64,000 bases of DNA. Origin: Triplophysa rosa. Taxonomy: Eukaryota; Chordata; Actinopteri; Cypriniformes; Nemacheilidae. The notes beneath the pieces are model-generated. The model was given only the letters and a program-made list of their open reading frames with translations, searched no databases and was not told the DNA's origin. Below are positions 12,813-24,432 of this stretch, piece by piece. The stretch lies in NCBI RefSeq assembly GCF_024868665.1, contig NC_079900.1, positions 18,661,319 through 18,725,318 of the forward strand. The letters are read 5' to 3'. Position numbers and translations under genes: made by a program. How positions within the stretch are numbered: the stretch's first letter is position 1; every line of letters begins with the position of its first letter.

Positions 12813-13500
12813 TGTCAACACATTATTCTGTTTTCAATATTATAATTCTTGATTGTTAGAGAAATGGCATGAGATCATTGTGTGTTGAAACAACCACCAA
12901 GCCATTATAACAGCAGCTGGATGTTGAAACTCCAAGGTTTCACATCCGATAAAGAAAACAGTTTAAATGTTTGTTTTTATTCTGTTATACCATCGGAACT
13001 ATTCATTGAATCATTATGGTCACTGCCGGTGTTATGTTTCCTTTATCCAAAATCCATTAGGTTTGTTGTTCTTCCCCTGGTTAATGTTCCTAAGCTATGT
13101 TTATCTTGTACCGCTGAAACCCACAGCTGTTCATCTTATTCGGCTCTTAAGCTGCTGACAGCAAGAGAAGCAGCACTGATACATTACTTAATCACATGCT
13201 AAACTGTGGGTGAGAGTTTGATTAATGCGAGTCAGGCAAGGGAGAGATGTGTTTGTAAAACTTTTCCCCACCTTTGGGGAATACTGCAGATTTAAGTGAT
13301 TGTTAATAAATAAGGAACAGCTGAGAAATCAAATAAAGAACTGCTAATGCGCTTCAATTCAACATTTCAATGCAAAATAATACAACAATTCAAAATAAAA
13401 TAAATGGAAAAAATACTGGAAAAAATCTGATTACTGGTATTTAAATTAATGATATATTTTTCAAATGGTAAGTATTTATTAGGAAAGGTTGTATTTGTTG
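12813..13500. other. Gene-free stretch, nothing recognised
   Basis: The open frame at 12882-13202 (106 codons) shows no recognisable domain and no supporting splice context. Confidence 0.45.
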
Positions 13501-13968
13501 TAGGGGAGAACCGGGACAAAGGTAACAAAGTGGTTTTCTCAGAGCCTTGACTACATTTGCATTGTCGAATATCATGTGATTTTGTCATCGTTTCTAAACA
13601 ATTCAAGTTTGTACTGTTGGGTTTCTTTTGAAACAAAATGAAATGTTATTTAATCATTTTTTTGCAAAGATAAAAGATAAAATGTGTTTGCAGTTACAAA
13701 TAAACAAGGTCATAGTCAGATACGTTTAATAAAAACAAGACTAACACAAAAAAGTCTAGCTTTTATTGTTGTGTTACTTTTGTTCCAACTGACAGGGTCG
13801 AAATAATAAAGTGAAATTATGCAGATGTCGTTCTACTTTTGTACAAAATATCACCTGGCATTGATAGACCACAGTTATTGACCACAGCAAAAATATCTCA
13901 GTCTGAAACATTAACTTTTAAAATTACATTTTTATGAAAAATGTTACTTTCGTCCCTGCTCTCCCCTA
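13501..13968. mobile_element. TIR element with 27-bp ends
   Basis: The left end is taggggagaaccgggacaaa and the reversed right end is taggggagagcagggacgaa; both continue with a further 'ggtaaca/agtaaca' word. The element is 468 bp long. The superfamily is unclear; TA at the border would suit a TA-inserting family. No coding content. Confidence 0.7.
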
Positions 13969-14035
13969 CTATACAGTATAACATTAACAAAAAATCTAAC
14001 GAGAAACCCAAATTCTATTTTATTTTTTTAATACA

Positions 14036-14150
14036 CTAGCAATGCCAAGGTCGTGGGTTTGATCCCAGGGGATTGCATATAGTCAGAAACAAATTAATAC
14101 AATGCAATGTAAATTGCTTTGGATAAAAGCGTCTGCCAAATAAATAAAAC
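14036..14150 (+). mobile_element. tRNA-derived SINE, 5'-truncated
   Basis: It begins within the tRNA-like part (gtgggtttgatcccaggg is the B-box region) and continues into the body word 'gctttggataaaagcgtctg' followed by ccaaataaataaaa. It is the same family as the longer copy at 28620-28758. Confidence 0.75.
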
Positions 14151-14595
14151 ATGTTTTTAAGTGTAATGAGTGTGTAATATGTGTAATGTTTAAAAAAACG
14201 TAATTTCAATTTGTTGGGAATCACACAGTAGGTTTAGTGTAAACTGAAATTTAGTTTCAGATTATTTGGACGGACATACAGGTATAATAGTACTGAGATG
14301 ATGATTTTATTGGGCTCTCAAGGTGCAAAATGGCCTTTTAAAACTAGAGGGAACTGGACCTTTTCAAATATTCATCACCTTGACTTTAATTATTCAGCTC
14401 TATTCTCACAAGAATAGAACATGTTGCTCTCGTAACAAATTAATTTCTTATCTTAGAACATGTACAGTGCATTTTGTCAGAATTTTGGACAGAGATGATC
14501 TAAAAGTGTTTAGGGTTTGCTTTGATTTCTTTGGTTTCCGCACTTCTTCACATTTTACAGCAAGTTTGACATATGTCTACATGTCGTTTCCAGAT

Positions 14596-14839
14596 TTAAA
14601 GGGATAGCTCACCCAAAAATGATTTTTACTTTTTTATCTGCAGAACACAAAGGAAGATATTTTGAACAACATTAGTTAACATTGGCCCCCATTGCCTTCT
14701 ATTTTATGGACACAAAACCACTGAAACATTTCTTAAAATATCTTCTTTTGTGTTCCACAGAAGAGAGACTTGGGTTTTGTGGATGAATAAATCATGACAG
14801 AATTTATTTATTTATTTATTTGGTGAACTTTCCCTTTAA
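14596..14839. mobile_element. Angel-like TTAA MITE
   Basis: TTAA is at both ends (14596-14599, 14836-14839), with aagggatagctcacccaaaa and a reversed aagggaaagttcacc. The right arm carries an (ATTT)n expansion near 14803-14822 in place of the usual tail. Confidence 0.8.
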
Positions 14840-15279
14840 TGAGAAGACTGGAACAAAGATGAGGACTTCTTCACCTGAATCCGAGCTGTACTGATGTGAA
14901 TTGCTGATTTGTGGACTTGAGGAAAACCTAACAGAACTGATTCAGCGGTCTTCCCATGTGCCGTGTTCATGCTTCACAGGGGCTCACAAGCCCTGCACAC
15001 AGAGATCTCTTATTAAAACTTAGCATGCTATTTATTTTCAATGAGAGCAAATGTCAGCCCTGCTCTTACAAATAAAAGTGAATCTTGTGCCCTCTCCTGC
15101 GTTGAGTTCATTACAAAGAAATCACTGCAGGTACAGTATAGAGGTTGCCGTCTCGAGGACCTTCCTCTGTGATTTTGATCTTTTGAGACACACAAAGCAT
15201 CTCATACTCAGCAGAAAGGGATGTATGAATTATTAAATAGTCCTATGGTGCAGTATCTGCAGGAGGAGTCATCATTGCA

Positions 15280-15490
15280 CATCAGTGTAAGGCTATCTGC
15301 AGCGTTTTGATCAGCGGGGTTCTGCTCTTACTGTCCCTCCCGGTGGAAAGTCAGCCCCTCTGTGGCTCTGCATCTCTCGGAGGCCTGTGAGGACGGTAAT
15401 GAGGGCACTTTGGAGTAACGGAAGTGATTCCCGTGCAAATGAATCATTATGGCCGGTGCTGCCAGACTGTCCTAGCTGTCGCATGAGGAA
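15280..15490. promoter_or_regulatory. Candidate conserved noncoding block
   Basis: A repeat-free stretch near 50% GC in AT-rich surroundings. It contains cgtgcaaatgaatcattatg, which combines an octamer-like TGCAAAT with ATGAATCATTA, a layout often seen in POU/homeodomain-bound enhancers. The call rests on composition and motifs only. Confidence 0.3.
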
Positions 15491-15612
15491 TAAGTGCTGT
15501 GTTTGAGTTCTCAGACACCTACAGGTATGTGTATTGTATTAAAACCTGTTTTTCATTTCAATCCCCCTTAAAATCTGTGATTGTGGGATTTTTTCATGTG
15601 TATTGGAGTGCC

Positions 15613-15665
15613 TTTTGGAGGATGCTTTTATCCAAAGGGAACTACAGTTACAGTGGTATACAATT
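15613..15665 (-). mobile_element. tRNA-SINE tail fragment
   Basis: The plus strand shows gatgcttttatccaaaggga, the reverse of the SINE body word. Only the tail is visible. Confidence 0.45.
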
Positions 15666-15927
15666 TCCTTTTTTATCAAAATATTTTTTTTACTGTATTA
15701 GTTTGTGTGTTTCTGTAATTATTTAACTCTAAATTCTTAATGTTTTTTCTGCAACCACCCACCTTTAACCTTTTTTGTCCTCCATGAATCTTTTCATCTG
15801 TCAGTACTGTCTCCAAAATGTTAATGTTGAATAACAAAAGAATATTTTACTGTTTTGTTAAATGACAAAAACAACTTTATTTTATATAGATTGGAACAGA
15901 GATGGATGAAGAATCAGAGGATGGTTG

Positions 15928-16140
15928 TTAAAGGAATAGTTCTCTAAAATAAAAATTATTTTATAATTTACTCACCCCGATTTTATGCCAGATGTAAATG
16001 AATGCCTTTCTTAAGTTGAACACAGTCTGAGAGAACACTATACTGTATGAGTGCCATTTCGAGGGTTCCACTTTCTTGTTGTTTCAAAAAGCTCACCCAC
16101 TCATCATAAAGGTAATCCAAATGGGTTAATAAATGTCTTC
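15928..16140. mobile_element. Diverged Angel-like fragment
   Basis: It starts with TTAAAGGAATAGTTC and keeps 'tttactcacccc', but the right half has lost family similarity. It abuts a second copy at 16141. Confidence 0.55.
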
Positions 16141-16430
16141 TTAAAGGTATAGTTCCCCCAAAAATGAAAATTTTGTCATCATTTACTCACGCTTAAATTG
16201 TTACAAATCTGTATAAATTGTTTTTGTTCTGAAGTACACAGAGAAAGATATTTGGAGGAATGCTTGTAATCAAACATTTCTGGGCCACCATTAACTACCG
16301 TAGTAGGAAAAATGACAATGGTCACCCAGAACCTTTTGCTTTTCTACATTCTTCCAAATATCTTCTTTTGTGTTCAACAGAACAAAGATATTTATAAAGC
16401 AATTTTACCTGCTATGGTAAGGTTTCAGAA
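16141..16430. mobile_element. Angel-like element, right end lost
   Basis: It opens with ttaaaggtatagttccccca and contains mirrored 'ttctgggccaccattaacta' and 'tcttcttttgtgttcaacag' blocks. The terminal right arm is missing. Confidence 0.7.
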
Positions 16431-17540
16431 ACCCAAAACATTTCATAGCCCTAAATGAAATATTTTGCATGTTTTTTATTGAACAAAAGAAAAAATGTAA
16501 AAGGGCAATGTTTCTTTGGGCACCCAGCCTTATTTAAATGGATCTAAACCCGTGGTCGTGTAGGGCTCCTATTGTTTACCTATCGATTTCATGTCTTGAA
16601 TCAAAAGTGGTAAATATCATGTGCTGTCTGCTTGAATGGTTGAATCTCTAATGGAAGTTTCACTGTCATCTCTCTAGCTGTGAGATGCATAGTTACAACC
16701 TATCTGAACCCCACCGAGGCTTTGTCACGCTGTCTTTGTGAACGTCCTCCGAGAGGGGCATCTTTTAAAGATCAGGTTTTGTTATCTGGTCTGATGCAGA
16801 CCAACAAACCTGTTTCCCTGCGCGTGTGGTAAAGATAATTGTGCCACAGGAGACTCCAGTGCTGTAAGATTTGAAGACAAATCATAGTGTAAATACATTA
16901 AATCGACAGTCATTAGGTAACAAATCATGCAGTTAGTGATTCGCCAGACCCACACTGTTTTTGTCATTTCTTATACTCTGGAGAAAAGTGAGGCATTGAG
17001 GATTGCTATGGGACAGCTGTTGTTTCACCAAGGGGAATTAGTACAGATTGAAATTCCATTAAACTACTTAATACTGAAGGCAAAATACATAAAAAAATAA
17101 AAATCCCATCTCAAACCAACAAAAAAGAACAGATGAAACGTGTTTAATTCATAAGTACACTTGAAGGCTTTCCACCAGACACCTTTCTTAATAAAATATC
17201 AACCTCTTGCATGCTTAAATAGTAAATTCAGCCAAAAATGGAAATTCTGTGTATTCTCTTTCATGTTTTTAAAATTGCTTTTTCGTTGAGTATGAAAGGA
17301 CTTATAGCAAAATGTCCAGGGCTGTGCTTTGCCATACAGTGTAGGTGGATGGGAACGAGTGGCTGTCAAGCGGCTCTTCCTTCTTTCTCTGTGTTGAGTG
17401 TGCTTTGCTTTCAGCTGTCTACAAACAAAAGACTTCTCATGTACTGTATATTGTGAATGAGCTGTGACAGTTATAGTATATAAAGTATATAATTATATAT
17501 TATCATAAATCATACATACATCCGCTGAGAGAGCACTCCA
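16431..17540. other. Gene-free stretch, nothing recognised
   Basis: No exon or well-bounded repeat was seen. A worn Angel-like start may exist near 17220 (cagccaaaaatggaaattct). Confidence 0.45.
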
Positions 17541-17815
17541 AAATTATTTTCAGTTTTTTAGAATTTACTTTTCATAGTGTGTTGAAGTAAAATGATCATT
17601 TTGTTTCATTCTGTGAACTAATGAAAACATTTTCCCCAAATTCCAAATAAAAATATTGTTATTTATTTGCAGAAAAAAAGAGGCAATGTTTGCAGATCTT
17701 GAACACTGCAAAAAAAAAAAAAAAAGTTCATATTTATGTTTTAACAACACAATACTAATGGTTTACATGTATTTTAGATCAGTTAAAAACATGAATATGT
17801 GATCAAATAAGACAG
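17541..17815 (+). mobile_element. Interspersed repeat, family shared with 54621-55020
   Basis: It shares ordered words with the later copy: 'attttcagtttttt', 'tgtttcattctgtgaa', 'ccaaattccaaataaaa' / 'ccaagtttcaaataaaa', 'atttatttgcagaaaa' and 'agttcatatt'. An A-tract lies at about 17709-17725. The superfamily is not assigned. Confidence 0.6.
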
Positions 17816-17853
17816 AATTTTGTTGTTACAACTGTCATGCTTTCTCCCAGTGT

Positions 17854-18112
17854 TTAAAGGATATTTAACCCCAAACGGAAAGTTCTGTCATCATTTGCTC
17901 ATTCTCTTGTTCTTTTAAACCTGTATGATTTACTTCTGCAGAACACCAAAGAAGCTATTTTAAAGAATGTTGGTTACTGAACAACACCGGTACCCATTCG
18001 CTTCTATTGTGTGGACACAAAACCAATGCAAGTCAATGGGTACTGCTGTTGTTTGGTTACCAACATCTCAAAATATTTTCTTTTGTGTTCTTTCAAGTTA
18101 CACAAAAATCTT
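17854..18112. mobile_element. Angel-like element, 3'-truncated
   Basis: It starts TTAAAGGATATTTAACCCCA and keeps the inner mirror: 'acccattcgcttctattgtg' versus 'caatgcaagtcaatgggtac'. The right terminal block is absent. Confidence 0.65.
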
Positions 18113-20227
18113 CTCTTAAGAATTTTGTCAACGTTTTGTAACACACTTGATTATTGATATAAATGCTAACATATTCGTCCTAACAGCCAAAAAACTTTTC
18201 ACGGGGACTGTGAACAGTCTGTGTAATAACAGTCTTGACGTTCTGCTTTACATTCTCCTTTTGTGTTCCACAGACAGAAGGGAGCTTTTTCGTAAAGGGA
18301 TGTCCCACCCACTGACACCCAGTGTTTTTGCTAAAATATTACCTTCTTCTGTCAGAGGTTGGTCACACCCACCAATTAAAAATGTCTGAGGGGTAATAAA
18401 TTGAATGAGTGATTATGGACTATGAAATAAGTTCATGGAATATGAATAGGAGCATTGCACAGATATTTTTGTAGTCGACTGAATTATAATGCAGTTCATA
18501 GCGTGATTACGTATTTATGACACTTTTTTGCGTATTTATGTATTTGCATGTATGTATATTTTCAACATTATCTATGATTAGAACTTGCTCTCTAGTGGAC
18601 TAGACAGAGGTGAAAGTCTAGAAGTTTAATATAGGCCAGGGGTTTTGGTGACTTTGATGCTGTGCGTGTCCCAGTTCTGAGCAACATTTGGGAATGGCAA
18701 CTTCCATTTATAGAGCAGCCTGCTGGTTGTGCTACTCGAGGAGATGGACAATCTGACCACAGGGACGTAAAGGCTTCAAAGTATTCATTCTTTAATGTTC
18801 ATTAGCACAGTTTCTTCTTGATAACGCATGTACAGCCACAATAAATGAGGACAAACAAGAGGAGGCAGGACAGTCAATGTGTGACCTGGTGAAAATAGAT
18901 GGACTAGAAACAAAGTCAACAACTCACACAGTTTGACTCGACAGTTTCGGCCGGGTCTAAATTGAAATTAATTTAAAATAGAGATAATCTGTGAATGAGC
19001 CCGTTTTAAGTATAAACATACAAAAATATTATAGTGTTTTTTCAGTGATGTTGGTTTATTGGCCACATTGTGTCTCATATTGTTATCTCATCTTTTATAA
19101 CAATCTCATATTTCCTTAGTCAGAAAACCCCATCAGTGAGATGATCTGTTGTTTTGTATTTCACAAAAACAAGTAATTCATTTTTACATGTGAATTGGTT
19201 CATCTTTTCCAAGCGAACCATTCGCACACATGGCCTTTTAAGCAAAGCTTACATGAAGAGGGTAAAAATTCTCTTTTCCATACAAGATAAAAGTGCTGAC
19301 AGCATTTATAATTGCTCTGAAGGCTACCCTCAATACCACACAGAGAAAAGGAGGCATCTGCTGAATGAATTTCAGACGCTACAGTTCAGATACAAGTAAT
19401 CTTGTCTCGCCAAAGAAAATCCTCAGCGAGAAGCACAAAGCTATTCTTTGTGTCTTATGAAAGGTTTTTTCTCTATCTTTTAATAAATGCCGTTTTATTG
19501 TCGTTGTCAACGTAGTTGCTGTTTGTGTAGTTGCCGATTTGTTTAAAGTAATGATGTTTGTGTTGGTGTTGTCATTGTTTGACATTAAGGGACAATGGCT
19601 CTGCTGAGCATTTTGATTAATGCGATGTTCAACCACCACAGTCATATTTATTAGAGGAAATCAATTTACTGCATGCAGGTTAGAAAAAAGCACAAACAAC
19701 AAAAATCAATTGGACCTTCAAGTGCTCCCTTGAGACAAGACAGCCTTGTTTTTATTGCAGATTACTTGCATGTTTTCTATTCATTTCCCCCAACAGTCAT
19801 GGTCATATAAAAATGTACACGTCACCCATTTCACTACTGGTGTGGTACGAGCTTAGAAGACGTTACTAAAAATTGGATATGAATTAAAGGCAGGTTAAAT
19901 CATACATGCTTTCCAGTGTATCCAAAGAGTGGTGTGTCTGTTCGCTGAGTATCAAACCGTCAAACTTTGACATTGCAAGCATCATTGAACTAGAGAATCT
20001 GTACAGATCCTTGCTACATGAAGATGTCTATTAGGCTTTGCGCTAACTAGCAAAATTCTTTATTCGCTACTGGACATTTTGCCATATGGCTTTGTGTAAA
20101 AAAGCAACTCGGGCATGCCATGAGTGTAACAAAACCAACTTCTGGCTAACTCCTATAACAATACGAGCTATATTTAGCTTATTTACTGTGTGTTAAAAAT
20201 AACAGCTACATCAGAAAATATCTTTCC
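18113..20227. other. Gene-free stretch, nothing recognised
   Basis: Low-complexity and unique AT-rich sequence. The open frame at 19379-19645 (minus) is Thr/Asn/Gln-rich with no recognised domain and is probably fortuitous. Confidence 0.5.
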
Positions 20228-20657
20228 TTAAACTAACTTAATTCAATTATGGACAGTGGTTCCACATAATGGAAACATGTTATCTCTACTTAAATACTTT
20301 TAGTAGGATGAATTTAATTATTTGGACATTATTTGCACATAGTTGTTTAAAGGCGGGGTAACCGATTTCCGAATTACGCTTTAGACAACTGAGTTGGGCC
20401 GAGTACCAAAACAACCTTGTAGCCAATCAGCAGTAAGGTGCACAGTGCACAGGACGGACATTAGCCGAGCCGAGTGCTGACGAAAGCGAAAGATGGGGGT
20501 AGGGGTGTGTTTGTTTTGGTTATCTGAAGAGAAATCGGACACCCCGCCTTTAAGTTGACTCAATTCAGTTCCGTTTATTATAAATAAGTATTTGAGTAGA
20601 GATAACATATTTCTTTTATGTGGAACCACAGTCCATAATTGAATTAAGTTAGTTTAA
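20228..20657. mobile_element. TTAA-flanked foldback MITE, interrupted by a second TTAA element
   Basis: The arms mirror each other: the left reads ttaaactaacttaattcaat...atggacagtggttccacat, and the reversed right end begins with the same words. Arms are about 90-100 bp. TTAA bounds it at 20228-20231 and 20654-20657. The loop is occupied by the 206-bp element at 20347-20552. Confidence 0.75.
20347..20552. mobile_element. Short TTAA MITE 'aaggcggggt', nested
   Basis: TTAA is at both ends (20347-20350, 20549-20552). The ends are aaggcggggtaaccgatttc and, reversed, aaggcggggtgtccgatttc: 17 of 20 identical. It inserted into the loop of the foldback element 20228-20657, so it is the younger of the two. 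Confidence 0.8.
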
Positions 20658-20838
20658 AGTATAATTTTTTTAGTTTTGAGATATTGAGCTTCAAAGTTTT
20701 TGCATTTTATAGCAAAAATATTATAAGGAGCAAATCTCTTTCATACGTGAAAAAGACAGAGACCCTTAATGTATTCTACATGTACAATAGCAACATTTTC
20801 TGAAATTTGTAAATGGGGATTTTTGGAACAGGTCAAAC

Positions 20839-20903
20839 GCAGATAGAACCTTCTGATTCTGAAAAAAATCACTTTCTGTTCAGAATTATAAGGTTCTATC
20901 TGC
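20839..20903. repeat. Strong short hairpin, 25-bp arms
   Basis: The left arm is 20839-20863 (gcagatagaaccttctgatt...) and the right arm is 20879-20903. The arms pair at 23 of 25 positions around a 15-nt loop. It may be a minimal MITE or a transcribed hairpin; nothing else marks it as an RNA gene. Confidence 0.7.
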
Positions 20904-21420
20904 AAAGCATTCATTAAAACAATACATTTTCAAGCAACACAAACAATTTACTTTTCATTTTTGTTGAAACATGAAAGTAGTGTTACAATGCAATAATGTG
21001 TTTACAAGTTACATTTGGTTACATGGTTTATATGACATTTATATCATATTTTAGGACTATTTTTCTTGATCAAGTTAAGCATAAAAGGCTGTGCTAATCG
21101 TTTTATCTAAATGGTGTTACAGGTAAAATTACTTTCTAGAGATACAGTAAGTATGGCTGAAATAACATGATAATGTTAATTGTTGTAATTAAGACAGTTG
21201 ATATTGTTAACTATTTGGCCTTTAGGGCTTAATTTTGTTAAATTGAAGGCAATAATCGCACTATGGGGGTTCATGTAAACATAGGAATTAGGAAGCTAGT
21301 GTTGTGTCTATAAATATGAAAAAAATCTCAACAAAACAACAACAAAAAACTGTAGTTTGAGCTCCTCTCCTTGACAAGAGTATCAATAAAACAGTCAACC
21401 TTGAGGTTTCTTTTAAACAT
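20904..21420. other. Gene-free stretch, nothing recognised
   Basis: AT-rich unique sequence without supported features. Confidence 0.5.
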
Positions 21421-22016
21421 TGAGTGCATTTACATGCACAAAATAAACGGATATCCAACAAAAATCAGCTAAAAAAGAAACCTGTTTTCACGTGTTTACA
21501 TGCACAGTAATAAACCGGCTACTCATAAAACCATGTTTACATGGAAGTTTGAGACTTGCCGGGTTTCTCGCGTGCAGTGACGTCACCGTCGATAGTCTGT
21601 TTAGTAATTAAAAATGCTTCGGGAAAACGTTCAGAAGCTGGATTTTTATATCTCTTCTCATGTCCGTAGTACCTGCATGTGCAACAATCGTTTTTCATTT
21701 TGGCCTTTCTACATCAACTACATGATTCGAGAGCGGACTTTTATACGTTATTTTACTCTTACTTCCTTTTGGGACTTTTACTATTTCGCTGTCAGACATG
21801 CGCCCATAATCAAAACTGAGAGCAAACCGTTAAAGGAGTTTACAGGCAGCTCGAAATCGGAGGGCAAAAAACTATACCTCTGCCGAGTGGGTTTTGCTTA
21901 TGCCGTTTATGAGCTTTCCCCGATAAAAGAAAACTGTTTTACGTGTTTTCATGACCTTACTTGTTATCAAATTATTAAGCATAACCGGAGTATGACTGTG
22001 CATGTAAACGCACTCA
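21421..22016. mobile_element. TIR element with 'tgagtgcatttacatgcac' ends
   Basis: The left end is tgagtgcatttacatgcac and the reversed right end is tgagtgcgtttacatgcac, 18 of 19 identical. Repeated 'tttacatg' words continue inward on both sides. The 149-codon open frame at 21614-22063 runs out of the element and shows no recognised domain, so I do not call it a gene. Confidence 0.75.
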
Positions 22017-22605
22017 TTGTTTTGCGTTGCACTGTTTCCTCAGATAGTGGTAAATATCACTAGTGCGTGCCAGGGCCATTTGCATTTCCGCAGTCACTTC
22101 CGGGGCCTAAGCGTGCCTCGCCGGGGCTTACTCAGAGAGTTAGAGTTTTTTGGCCCAACGAAAACCTTGGGCCACACCGCAAGCGGAGATTATCTGAGTC
22201 AAAGGAACCGTGGCAGCGGCAAGACGCAAGTTTTACTTTATAAAGACGAACAAATAACGGCATATTAAATTTTTATCTTTCTTAATAAACACATTACAAT
22301 GAAATTTGCTTATATTAAACACAGACCTTACAAGTCGAATAATCACAGCACACATCACGCAAAAAATAAATAAGAAACGTAAAAAACATTTTTAGGTTAG
22401 ATAGCCTATCTTACAATAACATATTTTGTTGTCGCAATTAAATTTATGCAATGACAAGGAAATTAAAAGCCATTCTCGAAACGAAAAACGTTTATGTTAA
22501 ATAAATAAATAAGAAACAAATAAGAAAGGAATACAATTATTACAAAGGGTGGGTTATTTAAAGATGTAATAAAAAACTTCATTCTTAATGTTCACATATT
22601 CTGTA
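22017..22605. other. Unexplained GC-richer segment, then AT-rich DNA
   Basis: Positions 22060-22262 are clearly GC-richer than their surroundings and can be read for 83 codons, with no recognised motif. The rest of the interval is AT-rich and unremarkable. It may be the end of an unrecognised repeat. Confidence 0.35.
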
Positions 22606-22870
22606 ATGATTGTCTGATAGGACCGTTCACATAATAATTATAATGATAACTTGAACTATATTTGTGTCCACACCAGCGGACGATAACGATAAGGTATGTT
22701 TATTTTAAGCTTGTGTGCTGCAGTGTTCCCAGTCACTAAAATGATAGATGACCTGCTGCTGATGCTTTCGTTTTCATTCCCGAACGTCTCTTCTCCAAAA
22801 CATGACAGCATAGGCTGGATGCTCTCTCTGAAGGATGAAGGTGTGCTCGTGTCCGGGATGTAAAGCATAC
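22606..22870. mobile_element. hAT-like repeat fragment
   Basis: It contains 'gaccgttcacataataatt', 'gtgtccacaccagcggacga' and repeated 'cgataacgata' words, which resemble a widespread fish hAT-type repeat. Clear ends and a target duplication were not found. Confidence 0.4.
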
Positions 22871-23104
22871 AGTATATTTTGTCAGCTTGCTCAGATTTAT
22901 ATAATGGTTACATACCTATTCACGTTCCTGACATGTGACTTGTAAGATAGCAGACAGGTAAGTATATACTGTATGTTCATTACATGTTTAAAAAAGCCCA
23001 ATCAAATACTAACAAAACGTATATTACAATTTAATACACCGTTGCTTGTAAAAATGTATTTTATCAGAAAACACGGCTACTTGTAAATGTCTGTCTGCAA
23101 AGAA

Positions 23105-23540
23105 AGCTGCTTTTATTCTGCCAGACACTGTACTTATGGCATCTACCAGCAGGGGCTAATAGAGCCGGGGTAACCAGCCAAACCCTGACCTCCTGGCTTT
23201 AGCATCCAAGAGCATCCTCCTCTTTTAGCCTCTCCACACGCTGCTCAGAAGAGGCAGAGCGAAGCAGACCCGCTCGATGGAGCCAATGGAACTTGGCAGA
23301 CAGTCAGTAATTGGAAACTTAATCACGTAAGGCAAAGTCTGATGGCGGGAAATGAGGCCCTGCAGGAAGAGAGCGACAAGAGACATGGCCACAATTGACA
23401 GATGCCTTGAGTGGTGCTCTGCACATGTTTTATGCCACGCTCCCTTTTTCATTTCCATTAATATTCAGGGAAAAGTCATCAGAATCGAAGTGATGCTCAA
23501 AATAAAACAGCAGGGTATGACCCACATTGAACCTCTTTGA
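23105..23540. promoter_or_regulatory. Candidate conserved noncoding block
   Basis: A long repeat-free, base-balanced stretch. It includes cagtaattggaaacttaatc, with paired TAATTG and TTAATC homeodomain-like sites, and 'ttccattaatattcaggg'. Open frames on both strands are short and without domains. Confidence 0.3.
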
Positions 23541-23699
23541 AGCTATTTTTGCAAATTGGTCTATAATGTGAGTTTATTTGACCTGTTTTATGGAGTCACA
23601 AACAGAAGATAGTTGACAAACCCTGAACACAGTAACAGGTTTTCTTTAACATTTGGGTACTTTGAAGTAGGTTACCTGCTTTCTTGTGGTCCTGGAAAA

Positions 23700-23965
23700 C
23701 CGAACCTCAGGGAATCAGAAAATCGGCTTCTTTCAAAGAGCCAGCTGAAAGTTTTTATTTCAAGGGCACTCGCAGAACAACAGTGCCAGAATTATTTGAT
23801 GGCCCTGATGGCAGACCCATCTTTCAGCCTGTCTTTTAGGCTGCGCCTGCTGCGTGAGGAATATGCACATCCTGTCATGAGCAGGGTGACCCAAAAAAAG
23901 ATCCCAGCCAAGCATACAGATATACGCCAAGAAAGAGAGGTTGGAGAAATGAGGATGAGCTGAAT
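23700..23965. promoter_or_regulatory. Second candidate noncoding block in the same region
   Basis: Repeat-free and base-balanced, just downstream of the previous block. The plus strand is open for 116 codons (23613-23963) but shows no recognised domain, and exon-like splice sites were not identified. An unrecognised exon remains possible. Confidence 0.25.
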
Positions 23966-24432
23966 TTCTGTTTGCTCTTTGAAAGCTTAGATATTGTACT
24001 GTTCTATCATAGCCAGGGTAGGCAGAACTGTCCCTTCACGTGTATATAAGAAAATAACTGAATGTACAAAAATGTCAAATAAACATTAAACATGGGATCA
24101 AATAATAACGCTTTTTTCATAAATGAGCGAAATGTGTCATGGGGAAACCATAGAATAATGTTCAGGTGTGAAATGAGAGGAGGCAATAACCATATTTTGC
24201 TGACTTGTCAAGCAATATAATAATGGCCACCTATCATGTCATATCATTGTGCCTGCAAATCTGTGTCAATCTGTTGGAAATACACAGATTAATCACTGAG
24301 TTAACAACTTGAATCCATATCTAAATTATTTTAAAATGATGAGACAGGTTTTAGTGACCACACAGTGCTTAGTGCTCAACTCAGTGCCATTTATTATAGT
24401 CAGACCCTGAGGTCTAATGTCCAAAAAGGAAT
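23966..24432. other. Gene-free stretch, nothing recognised
   Basis: AT-rich sequence without supported features. Confidence 0.5.

Larger units (their letters stand above)
14840..15927. other. Gene-free stretch with candidate regulatory block
   Basis: Nothing coding was recognised. It includes the base-balanced block at 15280-15490 and a SINE tail fragment at about 15613-15665, both listed separately. Confidence 0.45.

Noticed and set aside
21614..22063. 149-codon open frame
   Set aside because: It lies mostly in a TIR element, runs through its right terminus and has no recognised domain.
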